DNA of 51,358 bases, from the NCBI GenBank assembly GCA_012744275.1, contig JAAYIE010000003.1:64795-116152 (forward strand), read 5' to 3'. Made by a program: the position numbers and the translations under genes. The stretch comes from Desulfobulbaceae bacterium. Its GTDB lineage: Bacteria; Desulfobacterota; Desulfobulbia; Desulfobulbales; Desulfobulbaceae. Below, piece after piece: positions 17,563 through 26,825 of the stretch (positions are counted from its first letter, which is position 1; every line of letters starts with the position of its first letter). The notes beneath the pieces are model-generated. The model made no database searches, was not told the DNA's origin, and saw only the letters and a program-made list of their open reading frames with translations.

Positions 17563-18285
17563 TCAGTCACGGGCACCGCCAAAAAAGCGAAGCAGCAGGA
17601 TAAACAGGTTGATAAAATCAAGGTACAGGGCCAGCGCCCCCATAATGGCACCTTTCTGAATGGCTGCTTCTCCCTGGTCCATGATGCCCTGCTCACCGAT
17701 CTGTTTAATTCTCTGGACGTCATAGGCGGTAAGCCCGATAAAAACAAAGACGCCGATCAGTGAAACCGCCCAGTACAGGCTGGAGCTTTGCAAGAAAATA
17801 TTAACGATAGACGCCAACAGAACTCCTATCAGACCCATGAACAGAAAAGAGCCCATCCCAGAGAGATCGCGTTTAGTCACTAGGCCGTAGACTGCCATGG
17901 CAGCAAACATGCCCGCGGTAATGAGGAAAGTGCCAGCAATGGACGCGCCCGAGTACATTAAAAAGAGTACCGAGAGCGTGATCCCGTTCATGACCGAATA
18001 GCCGATAAAGAGCCCGGTCGCGGTGCCTGGCTCCAATTTTTCAATGCGGGCGGCCAAATAGAACACTAAGCCGACCTCACCGATCAGGAGCATCCAGAAC
18101 AGCGGGCTGGCTGCGATCACCCGGGTAAACCCTAAGGTGTCCATGGACAAAGCAATTAGCCCGGTTATTCCCAGACCAACCGCCATCCAGTTGAACACCT
18201 TGGCCAGAAAAACGGTAGATACCGCCTGTTGTACTTCAGCTCTGGTCAGATCCCGGGCTTCCACCCGGCTTTGCAACTGTTCCAT
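17563..18285 (-). CDS. Bax inhibitor-1 / YccA family membrane protein
   Basis: 240 residues with seven hydrophobic helices. N-terminal VQQAVSTVFLAKVFNWMAVGLGITG and C-terminal GALALYLDFINLFILLLRFFGG are the conserved ends of the BI-1/YbhL/YccA (TMBIM) family, including the conserved acidic Asp within the last helix. Bacterial members act as pH-dependent calcium leak channels or modulators of FtsH proteolysis; the role here is not known. AAAGGAGA lies 6 bases before the ATG. It is separated from the polysaccharide locus upstream by about 110 bases. Confidence 0.9.
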   Translation of the reverse strand: MEQLQSRVEARDLTRAEVQQAVSTVFLAKVFNWMAVGLGITGLIALSMDTLGFTRVIAASPLFWMLLIGEVGLVFYLAARIEKLEPGTATGLFIGYSVMNGITLSVLFLMYSGASIAGTFLITAGMFAAMAVYGLVTKRDLSGMGSFLFMGLIGVLLASIVNIFLQSSSLYWAVSLIGVFVFIGLTAYDVQRIKQIGEQGIMDQGEAAIQKGAIMGALALYLDFINLFILLLRFFGGARD

Positions 18286-18398
18286 ACATTTTTCTCCTTT
18301 ATCGAAGTTTTTTGTCAGTCAGCAAGTGCAGAAAACAATATACTATTTAAACATTCCCTTCACACCTGCAAGCAGGCACGCCTGTTGTCATCGCATTT

Positions 18399-19829
18399 TT
18401 AATATGCGCCCTTGCCGTTAAACATGCAGCTGACTGTTTTTATAATTATATGGATGTCGGTTTTCAGGGAAACGTTGAGTACGTACCAGTCGTCCAGTTC
18501 CACCCGCTCCTTGTAATCGACAATATCAGAACGCTTCATCACCTGCCAGAGTCCGGTAATGCCGGGTTTCATGGAACAGTATCTGCCGGCGCTGTGGTCA
18601 TCGTTGGTTTTGTAGTAGTCTTCCAACTCCTTGCCCACTATGGGGCGAGCGCCGACCACGCTCATTTCTCCCTTAAGCACATTGACAAACTGGGGCAACT
18701 CGTCCAGACTGGTACGGCGCAAAAAACGGCCAATCCTGGTGATGCGCGGGTCGTCTTTCAACTTGTAGTGTCGTTCCCATTCTGCGCGCTTATCAGTATC
18801 GGCGGCAAGCAGCTCCTGCAGGCGCTTTTCTGCATCCACTTCCATGGTTCGAAATTTGAGGCAGTAAAAGGGACGCCCGGTCGCCATGATGCGCTTGTGC
18901 CTGAACAGAACCGGGCCAGGGCTGTCCAGTTTGATGGCAAGCGCTATCAGCAGGTAGATTGGAAATAACAGAATCAAAACAGCCAGGGAAAAACACACAT
19001 CAAAGCTGCGCTTCCATTCCAGGTCCGGGTTAAAATTCAGAACCAGCAAATCGCCCAGCGACTGAATCTCGGCATGATGCAGACCAAAAACATAGATATC
19101 CGGCACCAGATAGAGCTGGGCGCCAAGATCGCGGCAGTCTTTCAAAATTTTGAATATTTTCCGCTCTGCACGCAGTGGCAGGGCAATATAGACATAATCC
19201 AGCTCATGCTGGCGCAGATAGCCTTCCACATCATCGGTGCGACCGAGCAGTGGCTTGCCCAGGGCCTGCAAACTGGCGCCCAGTTCGACCTTGTCGTCGA
19301 AAAAACCAGCAACCACTATTCCTGCCCAAGGCACATCCTCAATACGTTGGGCAGTGCGCAGACCCAGGTCTCCTGCCCCGACGATCACAGCATGGCGGAT
19401 ATTTTTTCCCCTGGCGCGGTAATGCCGCAATACCCGGCGCACCGCCAAATGCGCCATGAAAAGTATGAAAGGGGTAGTCAGCGACCAGACGATGATAACG
19501 GCGCGGGAGTAGGCCTCGGAAATTTTGAATAAAAAGAAATAGGCCAGAAGGGCAGCCACTACCGCAGCCCAGGCCCGCAAAATAACAAAGAGTTCCTTGT
19601 AGTATTTCCATCCCCGCCAGGAACGGTACAGCTGGAAATTATGAAACAGGCAGAAACAAAGTACAAAGACAACGACAAGAAGGCGAGTGTAGTATGTGCT
19701 CCAAATGACATCGTAGAGCGTTGTCAGTGCCCAGAGCAAAAAACAGGCCAAACAGCAATCCAGCAGGTGGAGGAAACGGTAGATCAGGGAACTGCGTTCG
19801 CGCAGATTCCAAGACATCAGCGGGGTCAT
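18399..19829 (-). CDS. Polyisoprenyl-phosphate hexose-1-phosphate transferase (WbaP/WcaJ type)
   Basis: 476 residues. Four to five N-terminal membrane helices (about 15-130), a Rossmann CoA_binding_3-like domain starting HAVIVGAGDLGLRTAQRI (about 145-265), then a membrane-associated bacterial sugar transferase domain from KRSFDVCFSLAVLILLFP. That domain contains KFRTMEVDAE, DPRITRIGRFLRRTSLDELP with the catalytic Asp-Glu, and GARPIVGKE. This class transfers a sugar-1-phosphate (Glc, Gal or related) from UDP-sugar to undecaprenyl phosphate, the first step of repeat-unit assembly. AGGAGA ribosome-binding site 5 bases before ATG 19829. Last gene of the GT cluster; the sugar used is not deducible. 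Confidence 0.93.
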   Translation of the reverse strand: MTPLMSWNLRERSSLIYRFLHLLDCCLACFLLWALTTLYDVIWSTYYTRLLVVVFVLCFCLFHNFQLYRSWRGWKYYKELFVILRAWAAVVAALLAYFFLFKISEAYSRAVIIVWSLTTPFILFMAHLAVRRVLRHYRARGKNIRHAVIVGAGDLGLRTAQRIEDVPWAGIVVAGFFDDKVELGASLQALGKPLLGRTDDVEGYLRQHELDYVYIALPLRAERKIFKILKDCRDLGAQLYLVPDIYVFGLHHAEIQSLGDLLVLNFNPDLEWKRSFDVCFSLAVLILLFPIYLLIALAIKLDSPGPVLFRHKRIMATGRPFYCLKFRTMEVDAEKRLQELLAADTDKRAEWERHYKLKDDPRITRIGRFLRRTSLDELPQFVNVLKGEMSVVGARPIVGKELEDYYKTNDDHSAGRYCSMKPGITGLWQVMKRSDIVDYKERVELDDWYVLNVSLKTDIHIIIKTVSCMFNGKGAY

Positions 19830-19857
19830 TCAGATCTCCTGCCTTTTCTGCCTTGTG

Positions 19858-20775
19858 TTACTGCCACCAAGACGGCCTCATGCTCAGGCTCCGTCGCAGG
19901 GGCAGAGGCAGATACTGTGCCTGGCGTCCAAGATTGTAGGCCAGCAATTTCAAGGCCGTGCGCGCCAGGCTGAGTGGCACAAGCTGGAGCAGTTTGTGCG
20001 CATACAGATACTTTAGCTCCGCGATGACAAAGCGTCTGCCGGCTCCACCCACACCGCCATAGGTGGAGAGCAGCTCAGGGGCAGCGGCATGAAAGGCACC
20101 GATATCAAAATAGCGTTTCACCTCGTCCATGATGGTGTAATTGTGGGAGTGGAAAACCTGGGCTTTGTGCATGTACTGCACACAATACCCGAGCTCCACT
20201 ATTTTTGCCACGGTGAAGGTATCTTCTCCAAAAAGGAGCTGTTCAGGGAAAAAATCTACAGCAATAAGTGCTTCCTTTTTGTAGGCGGCAAACGAATTGG
20301 AACAGAATATGGTGTGCAGTCCCATGCGCTTGCGGTCTGCGAAACAACGAGGTGCTTCATAGGCAGCCGGATAGTTGAACAAACGCAGGTGGGCGGCAAA
20401 TGGGGCTGCATCTGCATGGGGTAACTGGCGTCCATAACTAACGGCCACCCGGCCCTCTTGACGGAGCGGCTCTGTCAGCAAGGCCAAGCAGTGCTTGTTT
20501 GCCGGCATTGCGTCCTGGGTGAAGAAAACTAAAATATCACCACGGCATTGGCGGGCGGCCATGCTGCGGGTGCCGCCATGATCAAAGGCCTCTTTTTCAA
20601 TCTCGATGAATCGCACCAACGGAAAATTGCAGGCAATAGCCCTGGTATCATCAGTTGAGGCTGAATCGACCACCAGGATTTCATCCGGCGGCAAACTTTG
20701 GCTAGAGAGCCGTGTGAGCTGTTCATCCAGCCAGTTAGCCGCGTTGCAGGTGGGAATAATGACGGATAGCACCAT
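19858..20775 (-). CDS. Glycosyltransferase family 2 (rhamnosyltransferase-like)
   Basis: 305 residues from ATG 20775, which is preceded by GGAAG at 4 bases; the frame is open to 20847 but the extra 24 residues have no GT2 character. GT-A fold start LSVIIPTCNAANWLDEQL, nucleotide-binding VVDSASTDDT, and a metal-site region VFFTQDAMPA. The C-terminal half (KRYFDIGAFHA) resembles rhamnosyltransferases of O-antigen loci. Likely adds one sugar of the repeat unit at the cytoplasmic face. It ends 28 bases before the initiating transferase. Confidence 0.87.
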   Translation of the reverse strand: MVLSVIIPTCNAANWLDEQLTRLSSQSLPPDEILVVDSASTDDTRAIACNFPLVRFIEIEKEAFDHGGTRSMAARQCRGDILVFFTQDAMPANKHCLALLTEPLRQEGRVAVSYGRQLPHADAAPFAAHLRLFNYPAAYEAPRCFADRKRMGLHTIFCSNSFAAYKKEALIAVDFFPEQLLFGEDTFTVAKIVELGYCVQYMHKAQVFHSHNYTIMDEVKRYFDIGAFHAAAPELLSTYGGVGGAGRRFVIAELKYLYAHKLLQLVPLSLARTALKLLAYNLGRQAQYLPLPLRRSLSMRPSWWQ

Positions 20776-20864
20776 GTTTCTTCCACTTATGCCAATTCCA
20801 CAGTAAATGTGCTCTTCAGTATTTTCCTTACCTCCTTGACAGCACATCTCATCTGGAACTGGAA

Positions 20865-21704
20865 TTATACATAAAAATACCGGACAAGCAGATATTTACA
20901 AAATGCCCACAGCATGTAGGGGGATGGGTGACGATAATACAGGCGAACTTCGTTGGCAGCCGCCATCAGCCGCAAACTATGGGGAACTGCTCCACGCATC
21001 TTGTTCCAGCCACGGCAGTGCCAAGCCTTCACCTGGGGATGGTAAAGCAACCGCCAGCCGGCTGCACGCAGACGCAGGCAGAGTTCAATGTCTTCCTTGT
21101 ACAAAAAAAATGCCGGATCAAACACCTGACCCGGCACCAGGGCCGCATCCTCAAGCGCCCGGCGGCGGCAGCAGAGAAAAGCGCCACACAGGGCGGGCAT
21201 GTCTTCAGCCTCCTGGTACTGCATATTATCTACCTCTCCTTGACCACGGTCATGCCAGCGACCGTACCAGGAACGAACAATACCTGTAGAATCGAGCAGA
21301 CCGCTCGGTTTGTCCGCTGCGCGCTCGTAACCCGAGAGCCTGGCCCCAACACAGCCCAGGGTCTCGTCTTCCATCAGCAGCCTTATCGATTGCTCAAGGG
21401 TGTCGGGCAGAACAAAGCAGTCGGGATTTAAAAAAAGGATATACGGCAGCTCCGGTGGGCAGGCAGCATAGCCGGTATTGTTGCCTCGGCCATAACCAAT
21501 ATTTTCTTCCAGAAGAATGCTCGTTGCCGGCCTGTCTGCGAAGACATCAAGATAGCTGCTTGAGTTGGAGCCGGCATCGACTATGCAGGTATAGGCAGGT
21601 GGAAGACTCCCCTCATCCAAAGCTTCCAGACACCGGCCCAAATCCGCTTCGGCATTGTGGCAGACGATAACAACCCCAACCGCAGGCCCCAACCCGGTAG
21701 TCAT
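20865..21704 (-). CDS. Glycosyltransferase family 2
   Basis: 279 residues from ATG 21704, which overlaps the upstream stop as ATGA, so translation is coupled. GT-A features: VGVVIVCHNAEADLGRCLEA at the start, ENIGYGRGNNTGY, the metal-binding segment ILFLNPDCFVL, and YKEDIELCLRLRAAGW with the acidic pair typical of inverting GT2 enzymes of rhamnosyltransferase type. Specificity unknown. Confidence 0.88.
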   Translation of the reverse strand: MTTGLGPAVGVVIVCHNAEADLGRCLEALDEGSLPPAYTCIVDAGSNSSSYLDVFADRPATSILLEENIGYGRGNNTGYAACPPELPYILFLNPDCFVLPDTLEQSIRLLMEDETLGCVGARLSGYERAADKPSGLLDSTGIVRSWYGRWHDRGQGEVDNMQYQEAEDMPALCGAFLCCRRRALEDAALVPGQVFDPAFFLYKEDIELCLRLRAAGWRLLYHPQVKAWHCRGWNKMRGAVPHSLRLMAAANEVRLYYRHPSPYMLWAFCKYLLVRYFYV

Positions 21705-22732
21705 GGTGAGCAAAAAAGGCTCTGGTACAAATACAGAAGCCCATTCCCCTTACCTGCGGCACTTCTGCGCCGCATGATGGACGCGATGGCCTCGTCTTCC
21801 GCCCGTCGTAATTGCTCCCGTAAAAGTGAGGGCGGAATTTCGGCGCCGGAAAGGCCTTGTCGATATTTTTTTCGCATGCCCATCCAACCGAAGGCAGCCT
21901 CGGCAAGCCCCCGCAGGTACGGTATCAGCTGCCTTTTTTTGCACACGAACAGCAGCCAGAAGAATTGATAAACCCCAATGAGGATACTGTAGCGCACAAG
22001 CATCTGGCCAGAGTAGTTACGGGCCAGCACAAAAAACGAGTTGCGGGTGGAGAGCCGGATGGTGAAGTCGTTGAACTTGGAACCACTGGTGGCGCTACCG
22101 ATGTGGTACACCCGCGCTTCGGCCACATAACGGCACACTTTACCCATGCGGGCTGCGCGCAGGTTCCAGTCCACGTCTTCCAGATAGGCAAAAAAATCCG
22201 CATCAAAGAGGCCCACTTCCCGTAAGGTCTGCCTGCGATACAGGGCAGCTCCTCCACAGGCACCGAAGACCTGTCGCGAGACCTCATAGGGAGGTCCATC
22301 AGCTTCCATGGTGCCGATGCGGTAGCCGGCGCCGCCGCGCAAAAAACCTTCCCCTGCCCCGTCCAACAGGTGGCGCTCATGGTAATTGATCATTTTTGCG
22401 GCAAAAAAATCAGCAGGACTGGCTGCAGCCGCATTGGCCAGTTGCTGCAGGCAATTGCACTCCAATTCGGTATCATTGTTCAGGAGAAATACCAGGGGGG
22501 CCTCTCCCGCCTCTATGCCCCGGTTAACCGCAGCGCTGAAACCGATGTTCTCCGGCAGAGTCAGGAGCTGTACATCGGGGTAGTGCTGGCGTATGTAGGC
22601 AGCCGATCCGTCACTGGAGCCGTTATCCACCACAATAATTCGCCAAAATTCATAGCTCTGCGCCCGAATGGATTGCAGACAGGTATCCAGCAGCTGACGG
22701 CCATTGTAGTTGGGGATGACGATGTCAATCAA
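21701..22732 (-). CDS. Glycosyltransferase family 2
   Basis: 343 residues. Starts with TTG at 22732, chosen because the family motif IDIVIPNYNGRQLLDTCL begins directly after it and because TTG overlaps the upstream stop in a TTGA junction. Other motifs are VVDNGSSDGS, LPENIGFSAAVNRGI, LLNNDTEL and YLEDVDWNLRAARMG. The C-terminal region has a hydrophobic stretch (SILIGVYQFFWLLFVC) and a basic tail, suggesting membrane association. Ends in an ATGA overlap with the next GT2. Confidence 0.87.
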   Translation of the reverse strand: MIDIVIPNYNGRQLLDTCLQSIRAQSYEFWRIIVVDNGSSDGSAAYIRQHYPDVQLLTLPENIGFSAAVNRGIEAGEAPLVFLLNNDTELECNCLQQLANAAAASPADFFAAKMINYHERHLLDGAGEGFLRGGAGYRIGTMEADGPPYEVSRQVFGACGGAALYRRQTLREVGLFDADFFAYLEDVDWNLRAARMGKVCRYVAEARVYHIGSATSGSKFNDFTIRLSTRNSFFVLARNYSGQMLVRYSILIGVYQFFWLLFVCKKRQLIPYLRGLAEAAFGWMGMRKKYRQGLSGAEIPPSLLREQLRRAEDEAIASIMRRRSAAGKGNGLLYLYQSLFCSP

Positions 22733-23730
22733 AGCACTCTGCTCTCCCCGCTGGGCTGGTTAGCTGGAGTGACAGCTGGGCTTGCCAGTACTTTGCGCAC
22801 AAAATAAATCGGTTTTTTTTGCGACTCGTGGTAGGTGCGTACCACCAGTTCTGCCAAAAGACCGATGGTGATGAACTGAATACCGAGAAAAATGAGCAGA
22901 ACCGCTAACAACAAAAGGGGCCGGTCTGCCAGGGCAACGCCGAAAAATTGCCGCTGCACCATCAGCACCAGGGCGAGCAGAAAACCGACAAAGGAAGCAG
23001 CAATGCCCAGGGTGCCGAAGACATGCAGGGGCCTGGTGGCGTAGCTGAGCAGAAATTTGACTGTCATCAGGTCGAGCAGCACCCGGATAGTGCGGGAAAT
23101 ACCGTACTTGGAGCTGCCGAAACGTCGTGCCCGATGGTTAACCTTCATCTCGGTGAAGGAAATACCCATACCGCTGGCAATGGCCGGGATAAACCGGTGC
23201 ATCTCTCCGTAGAGATTGATATTTTCAATAACTTCCCTACGAAAGGCCTTCAGGGTGCAGCCGTAGTCGTGCAAACTGACACCGGTTACCCATGAAATCA
23301 GCCTGTTGGCCATCCGTGAGGGAAGCTTGCGGGATAAGAGGGAATCCTGGCGATTAAAGCGCCATCCGGTCACCACATCATAGCCTTCGTCCAGCTTGGC
23401 CAGCATTTTGGGGATATCGTGCGGGTCATTCTGCAGATCCCCATCCATGGTGATAATGACATCGCCTGCAGCATGGTCAAAACCTGCAGACATGGCCGCC
23501 GTCTGACCGAAATTACGGCGCAGGCTGACAACGCGCACAGCCTGATCCTGCTGTTGAATGGCCTCCAACCGCGCCATGGTGGCATCGCGGGAGCCATCAT
23601 CAACAAAGACGATCTCGGCCTGCTGCGGCATCTCCCTGGTCACGCTTTTTATCTCGTCATAGAGGAGGTCAACGTTTTCCTCTTCATTGTAGAGTGGTAC
23701 TACTATGGAAATATCCACACACTGCTCCAT
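22729..23730 (-). CDS. GT2 polyprenyl-phosphate glycosyltransferase (DPM1/GtrB/ArnC-like)
   Basis: 333 residues. N-terminal GT-A domain ISIVVPLYNEEENVDLLYDE, IVFVDDGSRDAT, NFGQTAAMSAGFDHA and the DxD region ITMDGDLQNDP, followed by HDYGCTLKAFRREV, typical of dolichol/undecaprenyl-phosphate sugar transferases. Two C-terminal membrane helices (about 235-300) anchor it. Such enzymes put a single sugar on undecaprenyl phosphate as donor for periplasmic GT-C enzymes or flippases. Gene order with two LPG-synthase-TM-like proteins immediately upstream (gap of 6 bases) suggests a lipid-linked donor that is flipped across the membrane. Confidence 0.9.
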   Translation of the reverse strand: MEQCVDISIVVPLYNEEENVDLLYDEIKSVTREMPQQAEIVFVDDGSRDATMARLEAIQQQDQAVRVVSLRRNFGQTAAMSAGFDHAAGDVIITMDGDLQNDPHDIPKMLAKLDEGYDVVTGWRFNRQDSLLSRKLPSRMANRLISWVTGVSLHDYGCTLKAFRREVIENINLYGEMHRFIPAIASGMGISFTEMKVNHRARRFGSSKYGISRTIRVLLDLMTVKFLLSYATRPLHVFGTLGIAASFVGFLLALVLMVQRQFFGVALADRPLLLLAVLLIFLGIQFITIGLLAELVVRTYHESQKKPIYFVRKVLASPAVTPANQPSGESRVL

Positions 23731-23736
23731 CGGGGT

Positions 23737-25833
23737 TTATTTGAGATAGATATCCGGCCAATTGTCGTTGCCACTGTGGAAAGTCATCCGCAGGGCACTC
23801 TCCGCAGGTTGGCCGATCTGCCAGAGGAAAATTTCGTAGTCTGCCTTGTCATGTTCATGGTCGCCACTGCTGGCACCATAGACCAAAAAATCACCGGTGT
23901 TGGCTACCCTGGGAAAGTATTCGTGGCTGAATTCACCGGGGTAATCGAACCATTTCTCCATGGCCAGGCTTGCCGGATCCAGGGTGTACAGGGCGTTCAT
24001 CTGTTTGCCGCCGTGATCTACCTTGAAGAGGTAGCTGCCGTCCGGTGCCCAGGCGAGCTGACAACCATCGCCAGTCAACTGCATCCCGCCATTTCTTTCT
24101 ATCACAGCGGTCTTGCGCACAGCGCCACTCAAAGTAACCGCAATCTTATCATCATCCGGTGACATATACGGCCAGCCGATCCAGGTGTCGGCAGGAATAT
24201 CCACATTTTTGCCGCTTTCAAGCACAACTTTTTCTGCGCCACTTGCCAGTTCCATTTCCACGACCTGCCTGCCATACCGCTGAAAATAGATCTTCTCACC
24301 ATCAGCAGACCAAGTGGGTACAGCGGCGTCGCGCGCCAGTTCCTTTTCTTCTCCAGTCGCTAAATCCAGCAGAAACGTATCCCAACCCCAGAAATCCCGA
24401 TGTGCTGTCCAAACCTGTTTTGAGCGGGCAAAAATCACTTGCCTGCCGTCCGGTGAAATACGCGGGTAATACTCGGCGTGGGGGTGGCTCGTCAACTGCT
24501 GCGGCGTCCCATTCGGCAAGGTTTGCATCCACAGGTCATGATTGCCACTCCTGTTGGAACTCCACACCAGAAAACCTATACGACCACGGAGCATTTGGAC
24601 AAGCGACTGCCTTCCATCCGGGTCGGGCGTCAGCGCCTGACCGAATTCTGTCGGAGGTATGAGTGCCCGCTTCATTTTGAAATCGCGATATTCCTGTAAA
24701 AGAAAGTATGCCGCTCCCACACTGAGCATCACTGCCGTGAGGAGGTAAAGCCAAGGAATTCGCCACTTGACCGAAGGGGAAATGGTGTCCCTGTTTTTGA
24801 AAACCAAAACCATGAAGGCCAGCAAGGCTGTTCCCCCCAGCAAATAATCCATCATCTGGCTCAGCAGGTGCAAAGCAAGCATGATGAGGAGCGAGGCCTC
24901 CCGTGATGCCCCCAAGGCGACCATGGTCAGCATGCCGCCTGCCTCATAGGAACCGAAACCCATAAAAGTAGGCAGAGGCAGACTTGCTCCGGCCTCAGCA
25001 CTGATAAGTGCCATCAGGGTGCTTGTGATCTCAGTTTGCACTTCAGGAAAATTCGGCACGGCAATAGCATAGAACAGGCTATACAGGGCCAAGTATTTCG
25101 CAATCCGTACCCCCATGGAATAGAGCAGGAGCTGACCGGCAATACCAGCCTGGCGTGCATGCCGCAGGGCAAGGTTGAACTCGTCCAGAAAGGCGAACAG
25201 CTTTTCGGCCACCCTCCGGCTGAACCCCCATTTCCAGCCCGATATGACCTGTCTGCTTAAACGGGTAAATTCCGTCAGGCCGGGAAAAAGCAGGCCAAAC
25301 CCCACTAGGGCAACCAGAGTTACCGTAATGACCGTACCCAAAAGCCACCATTGCACCTGCACAAAAAGCAACTGGTAGGCAACCAGCAAGGCGATCATCA
25401 CCGCAAGGGCAACCAGATCAAAAAGGAAGGCAAGGGCCAGGGAAGAGAGGCCTGCAGAGGTCGGCACTTTGTGCCCCTGGCGCAGCATCACCACGTAACT
25501 CAGCTCACCCAGCCGGGAAGGTAGCATATCGATGAACATATTGCGGCTGGTGGTAATCAGAAATAAATGCAAAAAACCTGGAACGACAGCACCGCTGCTG
25601 CGTAAAATTACCTGGTAACGTCGAGTTTGCAATACGGTACGGACGATCGCCGCCCCGAGGTAAATCGCGATAAAGGGGAGGGAAACAGAGCGGATCAGGG
25701 CGAATAGTTTTGGGAAAACCTGCCCTGCCTCACCGCCCAGGGCGGTATGCATGAGCAGCGCCAGCAGAGTACCCGAAACTCCCAGCCCCAAAAGGATGTG
25801 ACCAATGGTGCGGAAAAACCTCGACCAATTCAT
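23737..25833 (-). CDS. Fusion of LPG-synthase-TM-like membrane domain with TolB-like beta-propeller
   Basis: 698 residues. Residues 1 to about 345 form a polytopic UPF0104/LPG_synthase_TM domain (MLPSRLGELSYVVMLRQG and FMGFGSYEAGGMLTMVALG are its marks). An additional helix near 355-375 leads into a soluble part, from about 400 to 698, with repeated PD40/WD40-like blades: YYPRISPDGRQVIFAR, VPTWSADGEKIYFQR, PYMSPDDDKIAVTL, LAWAPDGSYLFKV, YFPRVANTGDFLVYG. The propeller is probably periplasmic, judged from membrane topology (inference). Such flippase-like domains are implicated in moving isoprenoid-linked sugars or lipids; the propeller could bind glycan or partner protein. It overlaps the upstream gene by ATGA. 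No known protein with exactly this fusion comes to mind. Confidence 0.8.
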   Translation of the reverse strand: MNWSRFFRTIGHILLGLGVSGTLLALLMHTALGGEAGQVFPKLFALIRSVSLPFIAIYLGAAIVRTVLQTRRYQVILRSSGAVVPGFLHLFLITTSRNMFIDMLPSRLGELSYVVMLRQGHKVPTSAGLSSLALAFLFDLVALAVMIALLVAYQLLFVQVQWWLLGTVITVTLVALVGFGLLFPGLTEFTRLSRQVISGWKWGFSRRVAEKLFAFLDEFNLALRHARQAGIAGQLLLYSMGVRIAKYLALYSLFYAIAVPNFPEVQTEITSTLMALISAEAGASLPLPTFMGFGSYEAGGMLTMVALGASREASLLIMLALHLLSQMMDYLLGGTALLAFMVLVFKNRDTISPSVKWRIPWLYLLTAVMLSVGAAYFLLQEYRDFKMKRALIPPTEFGQALTPDPDGRQSLVQMLRGRIGFLVWSSNRSGNHDLWMQTLPNGTPQQLTSHPHAEYYPRISPDGRQVIFARSKQVWTAHRDFWGWDTFLLDLATGEEKELARDAAVPTWSADGEKIYFQRYGRQVVEMELASGAEKVVLESGKNVDIPADTWIGWPYMSPDDDKIAVTLSGAVRKTAVIERNGGMQLTGDGCQLAWAPDGSYLFKVDHGGKQMNALYTLDPASLAMEKWFDYPGEFSHEYFPRVANTGDFLVYGASSGDHEHDKADYEIFLWQIGQPAESALRMTFHSGNDNWPDIYLK

Positions 25834-26825
25834 GATGCAGTGTCGTCAGGTGGTGGCCCCGCATGCGACACCACCACTTTTCTACCAAGATAAAGAAGGC
25901 CGCCCAGCATGGAATAGCAGATGGTTACTGCCAGAAAAACAATGGCGAGTGAGCGTGTGTAAGCCTCTCCCATGCCGGCGTACTGAAAGAAAAACACATA
26001 GCCCATGTCGCGCACCCCGATACCATATATTGAAATGGGGATCGCCTCCATCAGGGTAATCAGGGGCACAAAGGCAAGAAAATAGACAAAGGGCACAGTG
26101 GCATTAATAGCCAGGGCCATCAGGTACACAGACACAATCAGAAAAAACTGAAAGGCAAAGGAAAGGAGCATAACCTTGACCAGGGTACCGGTCTCGCTGC
26201 CGTAATGGCCCAAGGCGGAAAAAAATTTCTCACAGAACCCAATCAGCCTGGGAAACCGGTCCAGCCGGGTGACGCGGAGCAGCCAAAGAACAGGAGTTTT
26301 GAGCCACAACAGATACAATGCAAGCGTCAGACAGGCAAACACCACCAGAGGTAGCAGGATTAAATAAGGTTGATCCACCCGCATGGCGACAAAAGCCGAT
26401 GCTGCCAGGCTGAAGATGGTGAGCGCTATGAAACCACTAAACCTGTCGGCAAAGACAGAGGCTGCGGTGCGCGCTCCCTGACCGCTTTGGCGCATGACAT
26501 CATAGATGCGGTAGGAGTCGCCCCCTATATTCGATGGCAGAAAGAGATTGAAAAACCCCCCGATCATGTAGCTAACCGCCAGTTTGCCCAGTGGGATATC
26601 GATCTGGTCGCTCAACAGCAAAACGCGCCACTTGAGCGCACTGAGCCCAATGTTGATCAGAATAATACCGCCCACCAGCAGCAAAAAAACAAATTTGCTC
26701 TGCGCCAGCACCGCAGCAATCTGCTGCAGAGGGGTATTACGGTACAAGAACACAAGCAAAAGCGCGCTGACCAGAAGCTTGAGGGCCAGCATCATGTGTT
26801 TGCGGTTTTTTTTCAACTCAATCAT
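25830..26825 (-). CDS. LPG-synthase-TM / flippase-like integral membrane protein
   Basis: 331 residues from ATG 26825 (331 matches the family; TTG 26918 would add 31 polar residues). Eight or so helices; motifs GGFFNLFLPSNIGGDSYRIY and IPISIYGIGVRDMGYVFFF are hallmarks of the UPF0104 family (DUF-type LPG_synthase_TM, related to MprF flippase domain and AglD). The two conserved loops, NxGGD-x-R and G-x-G-x-R-D/E, are present. A role in transfer or flipping of polyprenyl-linked sugars is inferred. It is the first gene after a terminator and overlaps the fusion-protein gene, so it probably opens a transcription unit that runs to the initiating transferase. Confidence 0.85.
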   Translation of the reverse strand: MIELKKNRKHMMLALKLLVSALLLVFLYRNTPLQQIAAVLAQSKFVFLLLVGGIILINIGLSALKWRVLLLSDQIDIPLGKLAVSYMIGGFFNLFLPSNIGGDSYRIYDVMRQSGQGARTAASVFADRFSGFIALTIFSLAASAFVAMRVDQPYLILLPLVVFACLTLALYLLWLKTPVLWLLRVTRLDRFPRLIGFCEKFFSALGHYGSETGTLVKVMLLSFAFQFFLIVSVYLMALAINATVPFVYFLAFVPLITLMEAIPISIYGIGVRDMGYVFFFQYAGMGEAYTRSLAIVFLAVTICYSMLGGLLYLGRKVVVSHAGPPPDDTAS

